Assembly: GCA_012295275.1 (NCBI GenBank) | Contig: CM022677.1 | Span: 11,590,074-11,654,073 of the forward strand | DNA length: 64,000 nucleotides | Direction of reading: 5' to 3' | Source: Chrysomallon squamiferum | Taxonomy: Eukaryota > Mollusca > Gastropoda > Neomphalida > Peltospiridae | In this document: positions 37,213 to 50,149 of the stretch, piece by piece | How positions within the stretch are numbered: the first letter of the stretch is position 1 | How the letters are laid out: every line of letters starts with the position of its first letter | Notes under the pieces: generated by a model | What the model saw: the letters and a program-made list of their open reading frames with translations, nothing else | Database searches by the model: none | Told to the model about the DNA's origin: nothing | Position numbers and translations under genes: made by a program

Positions 37213-37429
37213 AATCCGTTTCGAAGAGCCCATGGACGTCGACCCCTTCGACAACAGAGACATTCAACCAATGGAGGTTGACCCATTCGACGACAGAGAC
37301 ATTCAGCCAGTGGAGGTTGACCCATTCGACGACACAGACATTCAACCAATGGAGGCTGACCCATTCGACGACAGAGACATTCAACCAATGGAGGTTGACC
37401 CATTCGTGGAACCCATGGATACAACCTGA
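37213..37429 (+). CDS. 13-residue-repeat exon, four repeats (copy C, second)
   Basis: The best-preserved form. After a TTATTTTCAG acceptor (reading phase: one base, then ATC CGT), the product is IRFEEPMDV followed by DPFDNRDIQPMEV, DPFDDRDIQPVEV, DPFDDTDIQPMEA, DPFDDRDIQPMEV and a closing DPFVEPMDTT-stop. The 39-bp unit is in frame, and the third bases and a few residues differ between units, so the array is not brand new. The peptide is strongly acidic with regular Pro-Met and Asp-Pro pairs and no hydrophobic segment, which suggests an intrinsically disordered, soluble region. The family is unknown to me. No start codon belongs to the exon itself; upstream exons are not found. A GTATGA after the stop region could be a donor to the exon at 37563. 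Confidence 0.55.
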
Positions 37430-37562
37430 GTATGACGTATCAAAATAAAATATTTGGTTTTTTCGCAAATATTCTCTACTTTCACATTAGACACAGCTAT
37501 ACTGCGAATGATGTAAAGATAGTATTATAATAAATAAACATTTTTCTTTTCTTCTTGTACAG

Positions 37563-37646
37563 GTGGATTTCTTTGGTTCTCTCGATCGTTCACGTCCAAT
37601 GCAAGGAAACCGACGTCCATGGGCTCCACCCTCTTCCCGTGTGTAG
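37563..37646 (+). CDS. VDFF-type terminal exon (copy C)
   Basis: A good acceptor (CTTCTTGTACAG) opens onto VDFFGSLDRSRPMQGN, then RRPWAPPSSRV and a TAG stop: 27 codons plus stop in one frame. It lies about 130 bases after the repeat exon, as in the other tandem copy, so the two probably belong to one gene. If the TGA closing the repeat exon is used, this exon is 3' untranslated; if splicing uses an earlier donor, it would give an alternative basic C-terminus. Related forms occur at 13521 and 35392. Confidence 0.4.
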   Translation: MDFFGSLDRSRPMQGNRRPWAPPSSRV

Positions 37647-38340
37647 CGGGCCACGTGAAAAGCACGACCTGGAGCTGACTTGAAGCGAAAAGCAGCTCAA
37701 AGCATGAACTGACAAAAACAACTGATGAACACAAGTTGACAATCACGAAACATCATAAACATGTAAGTCATGCCAGTCATTTATATCTTGATCAGTGGTG
37801 GGGACAGCAAATTAAAGAAGAATTTTCCTCTCATTGTTGCACAATATATATTTACAAAACAGTAACAGCAATTCAGAATATGTTTTAGAATACTTATATA
37901 TATAATCAACCCATGTACATATTTTTACATTTGTAAAGATTAATATTTTTCTAAATAAAAAAAATGGTGTTGTTTTTCTCTTTCATGCAATCACAGATTG
38001 AGCACAGATTTTGTTTTTAAAATCAACATTATTACATAATAAAGTATAGTTTATAAATTTTAATTTGTTCTATTTATTTATTATTTTGAAGTGTTCAAAC
38101 TCATTTCAGAAATGATATCAGATTTTATTCATGCTGAGAAGACAGAAATCTCGTGTGGTTGGCCGCTCCGTATATCTTAGCGATCACACCCAGGACCGGT
38201 CCCAGGGATTTTATCTTTTATTCTAAACATCTCAATATACAATAGCCATGACTACATGCAGGTACCTCCAGACATTGTTGTTCTGTTATATTTTCACATA
38301 ACAGTCGCTATTAGTATTAATGCTGAATATAATATATATA

Positions 38341-38381
<41 letters not shown>

Positions 38382-38799
38382 CAGATTTTATTCATACTGA
38401 GAAGACAGAAATCTCGTGTGGTTAGCCGCTCGGTGTATCTTAGCAATCTATATTTAGGGTATTGCTACTTTTTTCTAATTTAGAATACAGTGCCATTTCT
38501 TCTCTTATCATATTTACCTACTAATCAGCAGATGAAGACTATGCTTTCAGTGTAGACAAACACAGACTAGATTTCCAGATTAATGTTCTTTTCATAAACA
38601 ATGCGAGAAATCACTAATCTCTCATTAACAATTTATTGGTACTTCCAGTCATGCCTACCTCCTAACTCCATATATTCCTCATCACACATTTTAGATATTA
38701 AGCCAAATTCCATTGATATATCACTCAATCCAATGACCTACAATGAGGACCTTATTTATTAACAATGTGATGTCTGAAAAGTAATTGCTTATATAATTG

Positions 38800-39910
38800 A
38801 AAACCTTTCAATCCATCATTCCCTCTTTTTATCCTTTTATTATTTTCTCAGTTTTTCTTTGCACCAAAACTTTCATCCATCTAACACTCCATCCATCCTT
38901 ACCTACCTGCATGTTTCTATCTATCTATCGGTCTATCTATATATTTGTTTTATTTCATCATCAATTTCTCTGGCTATTTGTCTGTCTATCTGTCTCTTTA
39001 TTGGTCAACCTGTGATGTAGCTTAATCTCGCACATGCTCACCTCTTTCTAACATAGAAACAGACTTTAATGACGAAATCATATGATTTGTTTTTACTCAT
39101 ATACATGTGCCCATTACCTGTCTAGCTAACCATTTATTCATCACTATCCTCTGTCTGTCTGTCTGTCTATATATATTTTTATTTATATAATTATCTCTCA
39201 TTCTCTGAAAAATCATACACTCACGGCATACTTCTCTGTTTCATAGTCAGGTCAATACCTGTTCTCTCTCTGTAACACACAGACACATATAACCACACCT
39301 ACACATCAGTTTATCTATGTTAGCTGTATATATATCTCTATATGTACCTAATTATTGTCTACCTAATATATCAATCTATCTCTGAAGCGATGTCTATCTC
39401 TATATCAATCTATCTCACCTTCTCAGTTATACATAGCCACAATATATCTTGCACACACACACAAGTACATACGCACACATACACACGTACGTATACACAC
39501 TCTCTGTTTACATCCTTTTTAAGTATTTAAATCTATTCTTTCTATCTAGTTAGCTATCTATAAATATTTTTATTTATCTATCTATTTATGCTATATACAT
39601 AACCAACACAATCAGTCGTTCTTACAGATGTACAGGTATATACTCATGCATTCTATCTATCTTTCTAGTAATCTATCTACCTTTCTTCTGTCTATCAATT
39701 TACCTGTCTGTTATCATCTACCATCTATCCACCCTTTTACACACACACACACACACACACATGTAGTTACTTATCCTTTTATATACATATACATACTAAT
39801 CATCTTCTAAACATACAAATACATTATAATTCCTATACACGTGTGTGTATGTATATATATATATATGAATGTGTGTATATTTATATGGATAGATGCATCC
39901 TTCCAACCAG
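38800..39910. repeat. Simple-sequence-rich block, copy C
   Basis: CTAT, CTGT and CA words with a (CA)n tract at 39738-39760. Close counterpart of 15870-17000, with a shorter CA tract. Confidence 0.85.
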
Positions 39911-40119
39911 CGTCAGTGAAGATTATTTATTTCATTTTAATTTATTTTATTTCAATTATTTTATTTTAGTTTTATTTATTTACTGATTTTTTATATGTTA
40001 TATGAGATGTTATAAAAAGTGGGAAAAAAAAATACTGCAAAAAAAAAAAAAATGGGTACGAGATGGTGTATTACGTCATTGTCAAAAAAAAAAAAAAAAA
40101 AAGAAAAAAGAAACGTTAC

Positions 40120-40287
40120 CACGTTTTCAACAATTACTACAGAGTATAGGCCATCTATGTATAAGAGGCATTGGTTATATGACATACTTCTCAAATTACT
40201 TTTAATGATCCATGTAGAATTATTGCATTTATAAAATCCTACATGTTTAAAAGTGTGTAAATATTGATCGGCATTCGATGCTGCCAT
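40120..40287 (-). CDS. Possible first coding exon beginning MAASNADQ, copy C
   Basis: 168 bases from ATG to a donor-like CGTG|GTAACG, the same length and phase as the exon at 17243-17410. Two residues differ (H at position 11, V at position 53). The promoter-like dyad and ETS-like words upstream are identical. Retention of an open 56-codon frame in two copies while the third copy is riddled with stops is weak support for coding function. No downstream exon was identified. Confidence 0.4.
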
Positions 40288-40580
40288 CTTGGATTTCGAT
40301 CGGAAGTTTCCGTGAGGTCACGGAAGTTTTTAAACTTCCAAATACAATTATTTTACGTCAATTTTCTGAACTTTTAATGATTTACACTGATAAAGATGGT
40401 TGTTCATATTACAAAACCGTGATCTCTTGCGCCTTGCCTAACTACTTTTTCAATCAAAGTAAATGAAATAAATAAATAAAATAAATAAATGAAAAACATT
40501 AAATGAAATAGCAATTTTACAATAATTCTTCAAATAATAATATCACGTTAAATAAACACAAAATACAGGAAAATGGTTAG

Positions 40581-40940
40581 TTAAAAGAAAAAGAAAACGC
40601 AGGGAATGTTAATAAGCTGGTTCTGTCTGCTACAAAACATTATACAGAATTGGTTATTTTCATCTAAAAACAGCAAATCTAATTTACCGTCACCTCGTAT
40701 ATACGAGTAGTGATCTATTTCAGAAGTTCGTGGTCTAAGAGAAACAACTCTATTTAACACGCACGTTGGTAAATATACAAAAAAGATTGAGTGTTGAGTA
40801 AAATTAAATAAAAAATAAAAAAATAAGAAAAAATATTTCAAGTTGCCTGAATATAGATCATTCACTGAATTTACTAAATTCACTAAAATTATTTTATTTA
40901 AAACTAGTATAAGTTGGGGTAATTCTGGGTTCAGGGCCAT
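40581..40940 (-). other. Conserved open block with hairpin, copy C
   Basis: The same peptide core as in B (NRVVSLRPRTSEID, then GDGKLDLLFLDENNQF), but the residues over the hairpin differ (HYSYIRG in place of YSSHMRG) because the palindrome itself has changed on both arms. Confidence 0.4.
40694..40707. other. Perfect 14-bp palindrome CTCGTATATACGAG, copy C
   Basis: Compared with the copy in B (CTCGCATATGCGAG), one base on each arm has changed in a matching way, so the palindrome is preserved. Confidence 0.9.
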
Positions 40941-41170
40941 TCTGGCCTCCGAGGTATATTATGACTTGCAGCCGCTATACTATATTTTGAAGTTTCAAAA
41001 GTGAGTGTTATTTTTTAGTCCTATAGACATAAGGTTAGTGATACATTATAAACAGGTAAATATATAATCGGTTTTTAAGTTCAGCAGAAGAAACTTGATT
41101 AATATGTGATAATTAGGCAAGAAATATGCTTTTTATTTTGCTTCACCACTTCGGGCAATAAAATCAAAAG

Positions 41171-41587
41171 GCATTGACAGAAGAAGAATGTGTCAAGAGG
41201 TATGAAGAAGAGTTGGCAGAGAAGAAGAAGGAGGAATAAAAGGCAAAGAAAGCAAATGTTTTAAAGGAAAAATTACAACCAAAAAAATAGAAGATACCAA
41301 AGTCAAAACGGCAGTTCAATTTTAAAGCTAAAGCAGAACCGGTGGATGCAGCCAAAGAAAACGTTGATGGTGATGAGCCTGAACTAGAAGACAGAGATGT
41401 AGTAGCTACACAAGAAAAATGTGAACTCTGTGGCAGAGTTAATGATGGAATGAATTCTGACGAGTTCATAGGATGTGACGGGTGCCCAAACTGGTGTTGT
41501 CTTGATTCTTGCGCAAATCTCGAAATCCCAGCTGGTGCAGACTTTAAAGATATTGTATTCGTGTGTGATATTTGTCAAGGAGTTTAG
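41171..41587 (+). pseudogene. PHD-like zinc-finger coding segment, copy C
   Basis: Reads LTEEECVKRYEEELAEKKKEE, a TAA stop, KAKKANVLKEKLQPKK, a TAG stop, then KIPKSKRQ, the linker ENVDGDEPELED and a finger with all ligands and normal spacing: CELC...CDGC...WCCLDSCANL...CDIC, QGV-stop. All parts are in one frame, so apart from the two stops this is the copy closest to the ancestral form. A shorter product could start at MDAAKENVDG (41342). Confidence 0.6.
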
Positions 41588-43016
41588 TTTATTGAAGTTT
41601 TCAATTTGACTTGTATTATGATTAGGACTAATTATTATTTTAGTAGTAAGCAATAATCAGTACAACAAATTTGAGGACCAAACTACTCATGAATGACTAT
41701 TTTATTTATCATTTTAAGTAGTATTATTGCAGTTAGTGTTGTTGTTTTTATCGTTAATGTCGTTATGTCAGTATTACAGTCGTCATTATAAAGAAAGAAA
41801 CAATTATCAACAAATAAATAGATAGATAGATATACACATACACACACACACACATAGAAAAGAAATAGTTTGGTATATGTGTTTGCCTTAGAGGATAGTT
41901 ATACACGAAAGTTCATATCAGTGAGATGGTGTTTATGTATATAGTTAAATAATAGACAGATAGATACATCGATGGACATAGAGATAGATAGACATTTTAC
42001 ATTTCATATCATGAACTTGTAACAAAATGTTTGTACATGCATTACTATATAATATCACATTAACCTCGCTTTTCACATCTTTTCTTTTATTGGTCATTTT
42101 AATTATTCAGTTCAGTTTTGGGTTTTTCTATCTGTCTGTGTGTCTGTATGTCTGTCTATGGATTTCTCTCTATATATGTATGTCTGTCTCACTCTCCATC
42201 TATCTGTCTGTCTATCTGTCTATCCACCTACCTATCTACCTCTCAGATTACAGTGGTAAGTGCAGGTGTCGCTGTAATTAAAATTTCAGTAAAAGAAATG
42301 ATAAACACTGCAGAAAACATTGATAATAAAACAGCGATGATACGTTATCTCACTGGGAGAGGTTCTGTGTATGCCTAAAATACTGAAGGATCTTAGATAT
42401 TAATATTAATATTAATATATTTATTTATTTATTTATTTGTTCCTGTAAACGGCAACTGAAATGTCCTTGGTATTGCAGTAATGAACACAAAAAATGTTCT
42501 TGTTATTATGATGAACGCTGATTACCACATATAATGGAACTGAACGACAATATTTACAGTTTATTTGCTTCAACCAGACCTGTTCATACTAATACATTTC
42601 AATTCAGCGAAAGAACCGTAATGTTTTACATTTATATATAGCTCTCTAGATTTTTTCTAGTTGACTACTAATTATCAATTTAATTTTTAGGGGAGATAAT
42701 AGAATATCACTTTCTACGGTTAATTAAGAATTAATCTGTAATAGCGCAGTATATTTACAGAACTCGGCTTTTCAGTAGACTTTTATTAATAAAAACGTCT
42801 GTTAATGTTTCTCTACATTCTAAACTTTTCTAGTATTTAAGAAAGATGCACTTGCAAATATCAGTAACATGGTGAAGTTAATTCATCTTAATCTAGCCTC
42901 TCAACTCCAATTCTACTATCTTTATAATAAAAAATGAGAATAATACGCATTATTAAACGTTGATTCATTATTCAACTTGTTAGATACGTTATACCTGTTA
43001 ACGAAAAATTAAGCTT

Positions 43017-43056
<40 letters not shown>

Positions 43057-43734
43057 TTATGCAACGTAAAATTATGTAATATTGTTAATTATAAAACAAT
43101 ACCTCTATTTTTCAATACATAATATTACCGCTACGCCTCTGTTTAGAACATATAACATAAATAGTGATGGCGGTACTGAAGTTGCATTTTATTTTCATAA
43201 CGCCGTGTAAAATTACTCCTACTTAGCTGTTCTGTGAAACAAGTTCTGTTAATAAAATGTCACACTAGTATGGAAGCGTTCTCGATATTCACATACAATT
43301 CTACTGTTGTTTATAAAAACACGTTAACCTGGAAGCCCAATCTACATTTCTGAATGTACACTTTTTTCAAAGTACATTTACACCTGTAATATTTACTATA
43401 ATGCTACAGTACCCGCATGAAACACCAACAACAACAACGACAATGACAACAACAATAGTAATATATAGAAAATACATTTTTAATTTTTACTCGATTTCTT
43501 TACTTCTCAATGTCCATAAGACTTCAAACGTCATCGCTCCAGTCTGGATGTCAATATATTTTATGACGTAGCTATAGCTTCACACAGACAAGTAACCTGG
43601 AGATATCCACTTTTCAATCCTCTTTATTAACAAACAGAACATGATGTTGTATTTTTGTATTTATTTATATTTTTGTTTATATAAAAATCAAAAAGGTGAA
43701 AATGAAGGAGATATTTATTTGAGAAGCTCAATGC

Positions 43735-43806
<72 letters not shown>

Positions 43807-43820
43807 AATAAATAAATAAA
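43735..43820. repeat. (ATA)n and (AAAT)n microsatellite
   Basis: Counterpart of 20889-20958, interrupted by one TTA. Confidence 0.95.
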
Positions 43821-46518
43821 CAAAAATTTACATCGTATAATCAAAAACATTTTTTATAATTTAGTATGTAGGTGAGAGGTGTATATTGAACATATTAAAT
43901 AGGCTTCTCGATGTTTTTTTTTTTTTTTTTTTTTTTAATTACCAATGTATGATTATACTTGAAAAGGTGAGAAGAGGATAGATTAATAATATGACAAGTT
44001 ATAACTTGACAGATTACTTACATTTACTAACGCAGAATGTGCAAGATAAATATTTTGTTTTATAGAAGATCAGTGGATAATCAGAATTATTGCGCGCGCT
44101 TGTGGATTAACGTCATTTTTTATTGTATTAGAGATTATACAAGAAACAAAATCACATTAATATTACAGATAAAACTAAATCTCTAAAACTGTGAATCAAG
44201 AACAGAACATAATGCTGCAGGGAAATAGAGAGTTATGTACCCTATTTTCAACAGAAGCTGTAGAGTTGATACATAGTAAGTTAGATTTCCAGATTCGTAT
44301 TATTAACAAAATACTTTTTTTACTTCCAGACAAAGTGTTATATGTATTTTAGGAAGTATACTTTTTCTAACCAGAAGAACGATGAACGTGATTTTCAATA
44401 ATCACACCACAGACTGTGTTTTTAATTACATTTTTCTGGTGATTAATATTTAACCAGAATATTTTAAGAAATGTGGTACTTGTTCGTCCTATACAACGGC
44501 GAGTGTTTTGTGAAGAAACGTTTGGGTGAAACTTGTGAAGACAAGTCGGGCTGTGCAGACGTGTAGCTGACTGTCTGGATAACACGTGTTTCAGTAAAAA
44601 TTCTGCTGTCCAGTTTTGTTCTTCCAAAAGTCAAGTCATGATACAAATCGTATTTGAGTGTTTACTGAAACATGAAACTTTCACGTACATTGTAGTTTTC
44701 TATGGACAAATTGCTGTACGAAATTATCAGGGAAACAAGATTTCAGTTTTATAAACTGAGATTCAACCAAAAATAGCTTGAAATATTATGAATACCACTA
44801 TTTACACTGATTATCTTTAATTGAAATAAATAAATAAATAAATATAATTTTAATTTTAATACCGACTGCACAATTCATATAATGGATGTTGGATATTAAT
44901 AGTATCATTATATATGTATTTGAGATGGCGCCAGTTTAATCTGATATTTTAAAAACTTCAGGTAAGACTGTATTTTTTATGATGCAAAACAGAGGTAAAA
45001 CATAACAAAACATCACGTTATTTTCACTAAGTATCAATAAACGTCGCAGGTTTTATATATAAAATGTGAATTACGTCGCGTTTTAAAAAACAGAAAACTT
45101 AGCTTATCTCTGTGAATTTTAATTTTAATGTCGTTTGCTTTGCAAACTCAAATTTTGTGATTCAAGTAACGTGTAACTTCTCACGTGTTCAGTATTAATT
45201 TTTTTTTTTTTTTTTTTTGTTGATAAGAAATTGTAAATATTTCACAACAGAGGGTTCCCCTGTATATCTAGTCATTAAGTTATTTATTTCTAAATTTAAA
45301 AGTCCAGCGCTGAAAGCCACTATAAAATAAAAGGTCAGATCCATATCAATGTGATATTTGATTAACAGCAGAACAGATTACATTAATTCACGTTAATACA
45401 TAAAACCAGCTGTATTATAAATTGATACTGAGTGAAAATAACGTGATGTTTTATTATATGTTCCTCTATTTTGCATCATAACAAATACTGATATTTCTCG
45501 TACATTTTATTCTACTAGGAAAAATCTTACATAGTTAATATTATACTTTGTAAGTTACATCATAGAAAACATGCCTGTCCTCTTGAACTAGTGTTTTATG
45601 AGATATGAAGAGATTTTCAGTTAGCTAGACGAAATATATCATTTATTTCATACTACTAAAACATAACAATAATGTCTTTACTATCAAGTAAATTATAATG
45701 TTTCTCCTCCAGTTATCAGTAAAATTTTAACTGAAGCTTTTAAAATATCAGATTAAACTGCCGCCTTCTCATTTACATAATACGCCTAATATGATATAAA
45801 TATCCAATCTCCATTATTTAAATTGTTCAGTCGGTATTAAAATTAAAATCATATTTATTTAGTTATTTAGTTATTTTTGTAAACACAACAATAACTACAA
45901 TAATACTAATTAAAATGATAAATAAAATAATAATTAAGAAAGACTACTGAAACAAGGATAAAAAAAAAAAGAAAGCATATATTCTTTATACTAGATCATG
46001 CTATAATTGGTTGAATCTCAGTTTATTCATATAAAACTGAAATCTTATTTGTTTATAGAAAGTAAACTCTGTCCAGTGTCACAATTTACGTCTAGAAAAC
46101 AACACTCTACGTCAAAGTTTCGTGTTTTAGTAAACACTCAGATACAAGTTTTATCATGTCTCGACACTGATTTTTGGAAGAACCAAACTGGCCAGCAGAT
46201 TTTTTAATACGTTTGCACAGTCCGACTTGTATTTGCAACTTTCACCCAAACGTTTCTTCACAAAACACACGCCATTGTTTAGGACGAACAAGTACCACAT
46301 TTCTTAAAATATACTGATTAAATATTAATTACCATAAAAATAAAAACACAGGCTATGGTGTAATTATTGAAAATCACCTTCATCTTTCTCCATCTCACTG
46401 ACTCCAGCTTAGAAAAAGTATATTTCCCAACGCTTTGCCAGGAATTTAAAAGTTTTCTTCTATTACTACTTCTGTCAGGAAGAGCTAAAAAAACAAAAAA
46501 CACAAACACATCCCTTAC

Positions 46519-46561
<43 letters not shown>

Positions 46562-47092
46562 TTCGATCCTTTTGTTAATGACATGAATCTGGAAACGGGT
46601 ATATTTCTCCACTAGAATAAAAGCTAAGTATCAACTTTTCAGCAAGTTGAAAAAAGGGTACATAATTCTCTGTTTCCCTGCAGCATTCACAGATTTAGAG
46701 TTCTAGTTTTATTGTAATAACAAAGGTGACATACTTTTCTTTTCTTTTTTTTAATAATCTCTAATAAAGTCAATAATAAAAAAAGTTAATCTATAAGCAC
46801 GAGCTAAATGTTTTCATTATCCACTGATCTTCTATAAAACAAAATATTTTTCTTCGGCATTCAGCACTAGTAAATATCGTAATGTGGTCAAGTAAAAAAA
46901 TGTCATATTTTTAATCTATCCTCTTCTCAACTTTTTTAGTATAATCCTACATTGTTAATTAAAAAATCACAATGAAGAAGCCTATTTAATATGTTCAATG
47001 TACACTTCTGACCTACATAAAAAATTATAATAAACTACGCATCATTTTTTTATTATACGATGTTTTTTTATTTATTTATTTATTTATTTATT

Positions 47093-47104
47093 TATTATTA
47101 TTAT

Positions 47105-47136
<32 letters not shown>

Positions 47137-47152
47137 CTACTAGTAGTTATTG
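47093..47152. repeat. (ATT)n/(TAG)n microsatellite
   Basis: TTAT and ATT repeats run into a TAG tract and then into CTACTAGTAG, giving a small palindromic end. It corresponds to the ATT tract of the other copies, with a change of motif. Confidence 0.9.
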
Positions 47153-48164
47153 AGCTTCTCAGATAAATGTCTTGCTCATTCTCACGTTTTTATTGTTATC
47201 TAAAAAAAATTAACAAATAAAAATTAAATACAAAAATACAACATCATGTTTTATTTCACAATAAAGAGGATTGAAAAGTGGATATCTCCAGTTACTTGTC
47301 TGTGCAAAGCTATAGCTACGTCATAAAATGTATTGAAATCTAGACCTGTAGTGATGATGTTAACATTTCAAGTGCTATGGATGCTGAGAAGTAAAGAAAT
47401 CGAATAAAGATTAAAAGTTTCTTTTCTTTATATTACTATTGTTGTTGTCATTGTTGTTGTCGTTGTTCTTGTTGTTGATGTTGTCGTGAAAACTCTGTGA
47501 TTCAGAAATGTAGTTTGGGCTTCCAGGTCAGCATGTTTTATAAACAACAGTAGAATTATATGTGAAATCCAAAATGTCGACAACGCTTCCATACTAATGT
47601 GATATTTTATTACATCAGAACATGATTCACTGAAAAGCTAAGTAGGAGTAATTTTACACGTCGTTATGAAAATAACATGCATTTTGTTAATAGAGGCGCA
47701 GCGATAATATTATGTATTGAAAAGATGGCGAATTGAAAAATACAGCTGTTTTTTTTTTTTTTTTTTAATTAACAAGATTAGATAATTTTATTTCGCAGTA
47801 AATAATTAGCTTATTGTTTAATTAAATGATATATCGTACCTAACAAGTTCAATAATAAATCAACGTTTAAGGAAGCGTACTATTCTCTCTCTCTTTTTTT
47901 AATTTTTTAATTGCAGTTGAGAGGTGAGAGGCAGGATTAAGATGAATTAACTTCACCATGTTATTGACATTTGCAAGTGCATCTTTCTTAATATAGTCCA
48001 GAATATAGAGAAACATTAATAAAAGCAACATAATTATTAAAAGAGAAGTGAAAAGGCGAAAATGCGCGGAGAGAAGTGATCACTGTATCAACATTCTCAC
48101 TTACGGTTTACAAAACTGGTTCTCATTATCGGGGAGATGTTTAGGAAGATTTAATGCTGGGCTA

Positions 48165-48534
48165 CGGCTATTACAGTGGGGTATATGCTATATGTCGCTT
48201 ATGTTACATGTAGTGGATCTGTAGTGCTATATCTTTTGAATCTATCAGCAAGAGTTTGCTACTGTTTTTCCTTATTAATTCAAGTATTAGTTCGCTAAAG
48301 GGAAGCCAACGAACAAATTTAGCGAACTATTAAACCGTCAGGTTAAATAATCATCGGTTGGTTAACGGAACAAATGTTCATGGGAGATAACTCTATAACC
48401 TTGTACTTGCTATGTTTTTCCTTTTCAATTCCAGTAGGGTTACTTACCCGGAATAAATAAAACAAACCAGTTTCTCTGAACATTTATTACCAGCTAATTT
48501 GAACAACTAAGACTCAATTTTACTGACTGACTGT
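48165..48534. mobile_element. Conserved flank of the satellite-bearing element, second copy
   Basis: Reverse complement of 12416-12595 joined to 12955-13045, without the 360-base insert seen there. It contains the 11-bp-arm hairpin at 48289-48328. Next to it, 48441-48534 is a short stretch before the array. It interrupts copy D. Confidence 0.6.
48289..48328. other. Hairpin AGTTCGCTAAA / TTTAGCGAACT
   Basis: Perfect 11-bp arms around an 18-base loop. Longer and cleaner than the matching site at 12512-12549. Confidence 0.8.
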
Positions 48535-49390
48535 TTGTTCAAGGGAGTGCACTGTATCTAGTATATTACAGACTGTGGTATTTACTCACCTGTCAGGGAG
48601 TCTGTTGAAGGCAGTGAATCGTGTCTAGTATATTATGACAGTGGTATGTACTGCCCTGTCAGTGATTATGTTTGTTCAAGGCAGTGCATCTTGTCCAGTA
48701 TATTACAGACTGTGGTATGTACTATCCTGTCAGTGAGTCTGTTTGTTCAAGGCAGTGCCTCGTGCCTAGTATATTTCAGATTGTGATATGTACTATCCTG
48801 TCAGTGAGTCTGTTTGTTCAAAGTAGTGCACCGTGTCTAGTATATTACAGACTGTGGTATGTACTACCCTGTCAATTAGTGTGTTTGTTTAAGGCAGTGC
48901 ACTGTATCTAGAACATTGCAGACCGTGGTATTTACTACCATGTAGTTGAGTCTGTTTCTTCAAGGCAGTGCATCGTAGTATATTAAAGACTGTGGTATGA
49001 ACTATCCTGTCAGTGAATCTGTTTGTTGAAGGCAGTGCCTCGTGCCTAGTATACTACAGACTGTGGTATGTACTACCCTGTCAATGAGTGTGTTTGTTCA
49101 AGGCAGGGCATCGTGTTTAGTATATTACAGAATTTGGTATGTACTATCCTGTCAGTGAGTCTATTCAAGGGAGTGCACTGTATCTATTAGATTGCAGACT
49201 GCGATATGTACTATCTTGTACAATGAGTGTATTTATACAAGGCAGTGCACTGTATCTAGTATATTACAGACTGTGGTACGTACTATCCTGTCAGTAATTC
49301 TGTTTGTTCAAGGCAGTGGATCGTGTCTACTATATTACAGACTGTGTTTTGTACTACCCTGTCCGTGAGTCTGTTTTTTCAAGTCAGTAT
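48535..49390. repeat. 71-bp satellite array, about 12 units, reverse orientation
   Basis: The same unit as at 9820-12415, read in reverse: TGTTTGTTCAAGGCAGTGCA, then TAGTATATTACAGACTGTGG and TATGTACTATCCTGTCAGTG. It ends at 49390 next to sequence equivalent to B 18928. Confidence 0.95.
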
Positions 49391-49621
49391 AATGACGACT
49401 GTAATTCTGACATAACGACATTAACGATGAAAACAACAACACTAATTGGAACAATACTACTTAAAATGATGAATAAAATAGTAATTCAAAAGTAGTTTAG
49501 TCCTCAAATTTGTTGTACTGATTATTGCTATATAATCATTGTTTACTACTAATAATAATTAATCATAATCATAATACAAGTCAAATTCAGAAGTTCAATA
49601 AACTAAACTCCTTGACAAACA

Positions 49622-49934
49622 TCACACAATATGTTTCAAGTCTACACCAGCTGGGATTTCAAGATTTGCGCAAGAATCAAGACAAAACCAATTTGGGCAC
49701 CCGTCACATCCTATGAACTCCTCAGAATTCATTCCATCATCAACTCTGCCACAGAGTTCACATTTTTCTTGTGTATCTACTACATCTCTGTCTTCTAGTT
49801 CAGGCTCATCGCCATCAACGTTTTCTTTGGCTGCATCCACCGGTTCCTCCAAATATGGGGCCACATTTACCTCATCCATGGGTGCCAGAATTGCCCCAAG
49901 TGGTGGAGCAAAATAAAAAGCATATTTCTTGCCT
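49622..49934 (-). pseudogene. PHD-like zinc-finger coding segment, copy D
   Basis: Open from about 49934: KKYAFYFAPPLGAILAP, then MDEVNVAPYLEEPVDAA, the acidic linker and CELC...CDGC...WFCLDSCANLEI. An 8-base deletion near 49630 shifts the frame and removes the last CxxC, so the finger cannot fold normally. The Glu/Lys helical part of the other copies is absent and is replaced by a short stretch (NVAPYLE) whose source I do not know. Confidence 0.6.
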
Positions 49935-50149
49935 AATTACTACATATTAATCAAGTTTCTTCTGCTGAACTTAATAACTGATTATCTGTCGTAACTTATC
50001 ACTAACCTTATGTCTATAGGACTAAAAAATAGCACTCAGTTTTGAAACCTCAAAATGGAGTATAGCGGCTGCAAGTCATAATACACCTCGGAGGCCAAAA
50101 TTAAACCAACTTACCACTAGTTTTAAATAAAATAATTTTACTGAATTTA

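Larger units (their letters stand above)
35110..45730 (+). repeat. Copy C of the duplicated locus
   Basis: Collinear with copy B from 13240 on, but carries an extra 725-bp internal tandem duplication (36488 to 37213) that doubles the 13-residue-repeat exon. Its right end (45690-45730) matches B up to 22735 and then turns directly into copy D in the opposite orientation. Stretches without an entry (35470-36480, 37800-38790, 41600-43730, 43800-45730) hold AT-rich sequence and short microsatellites only. Confidence 0.85.
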
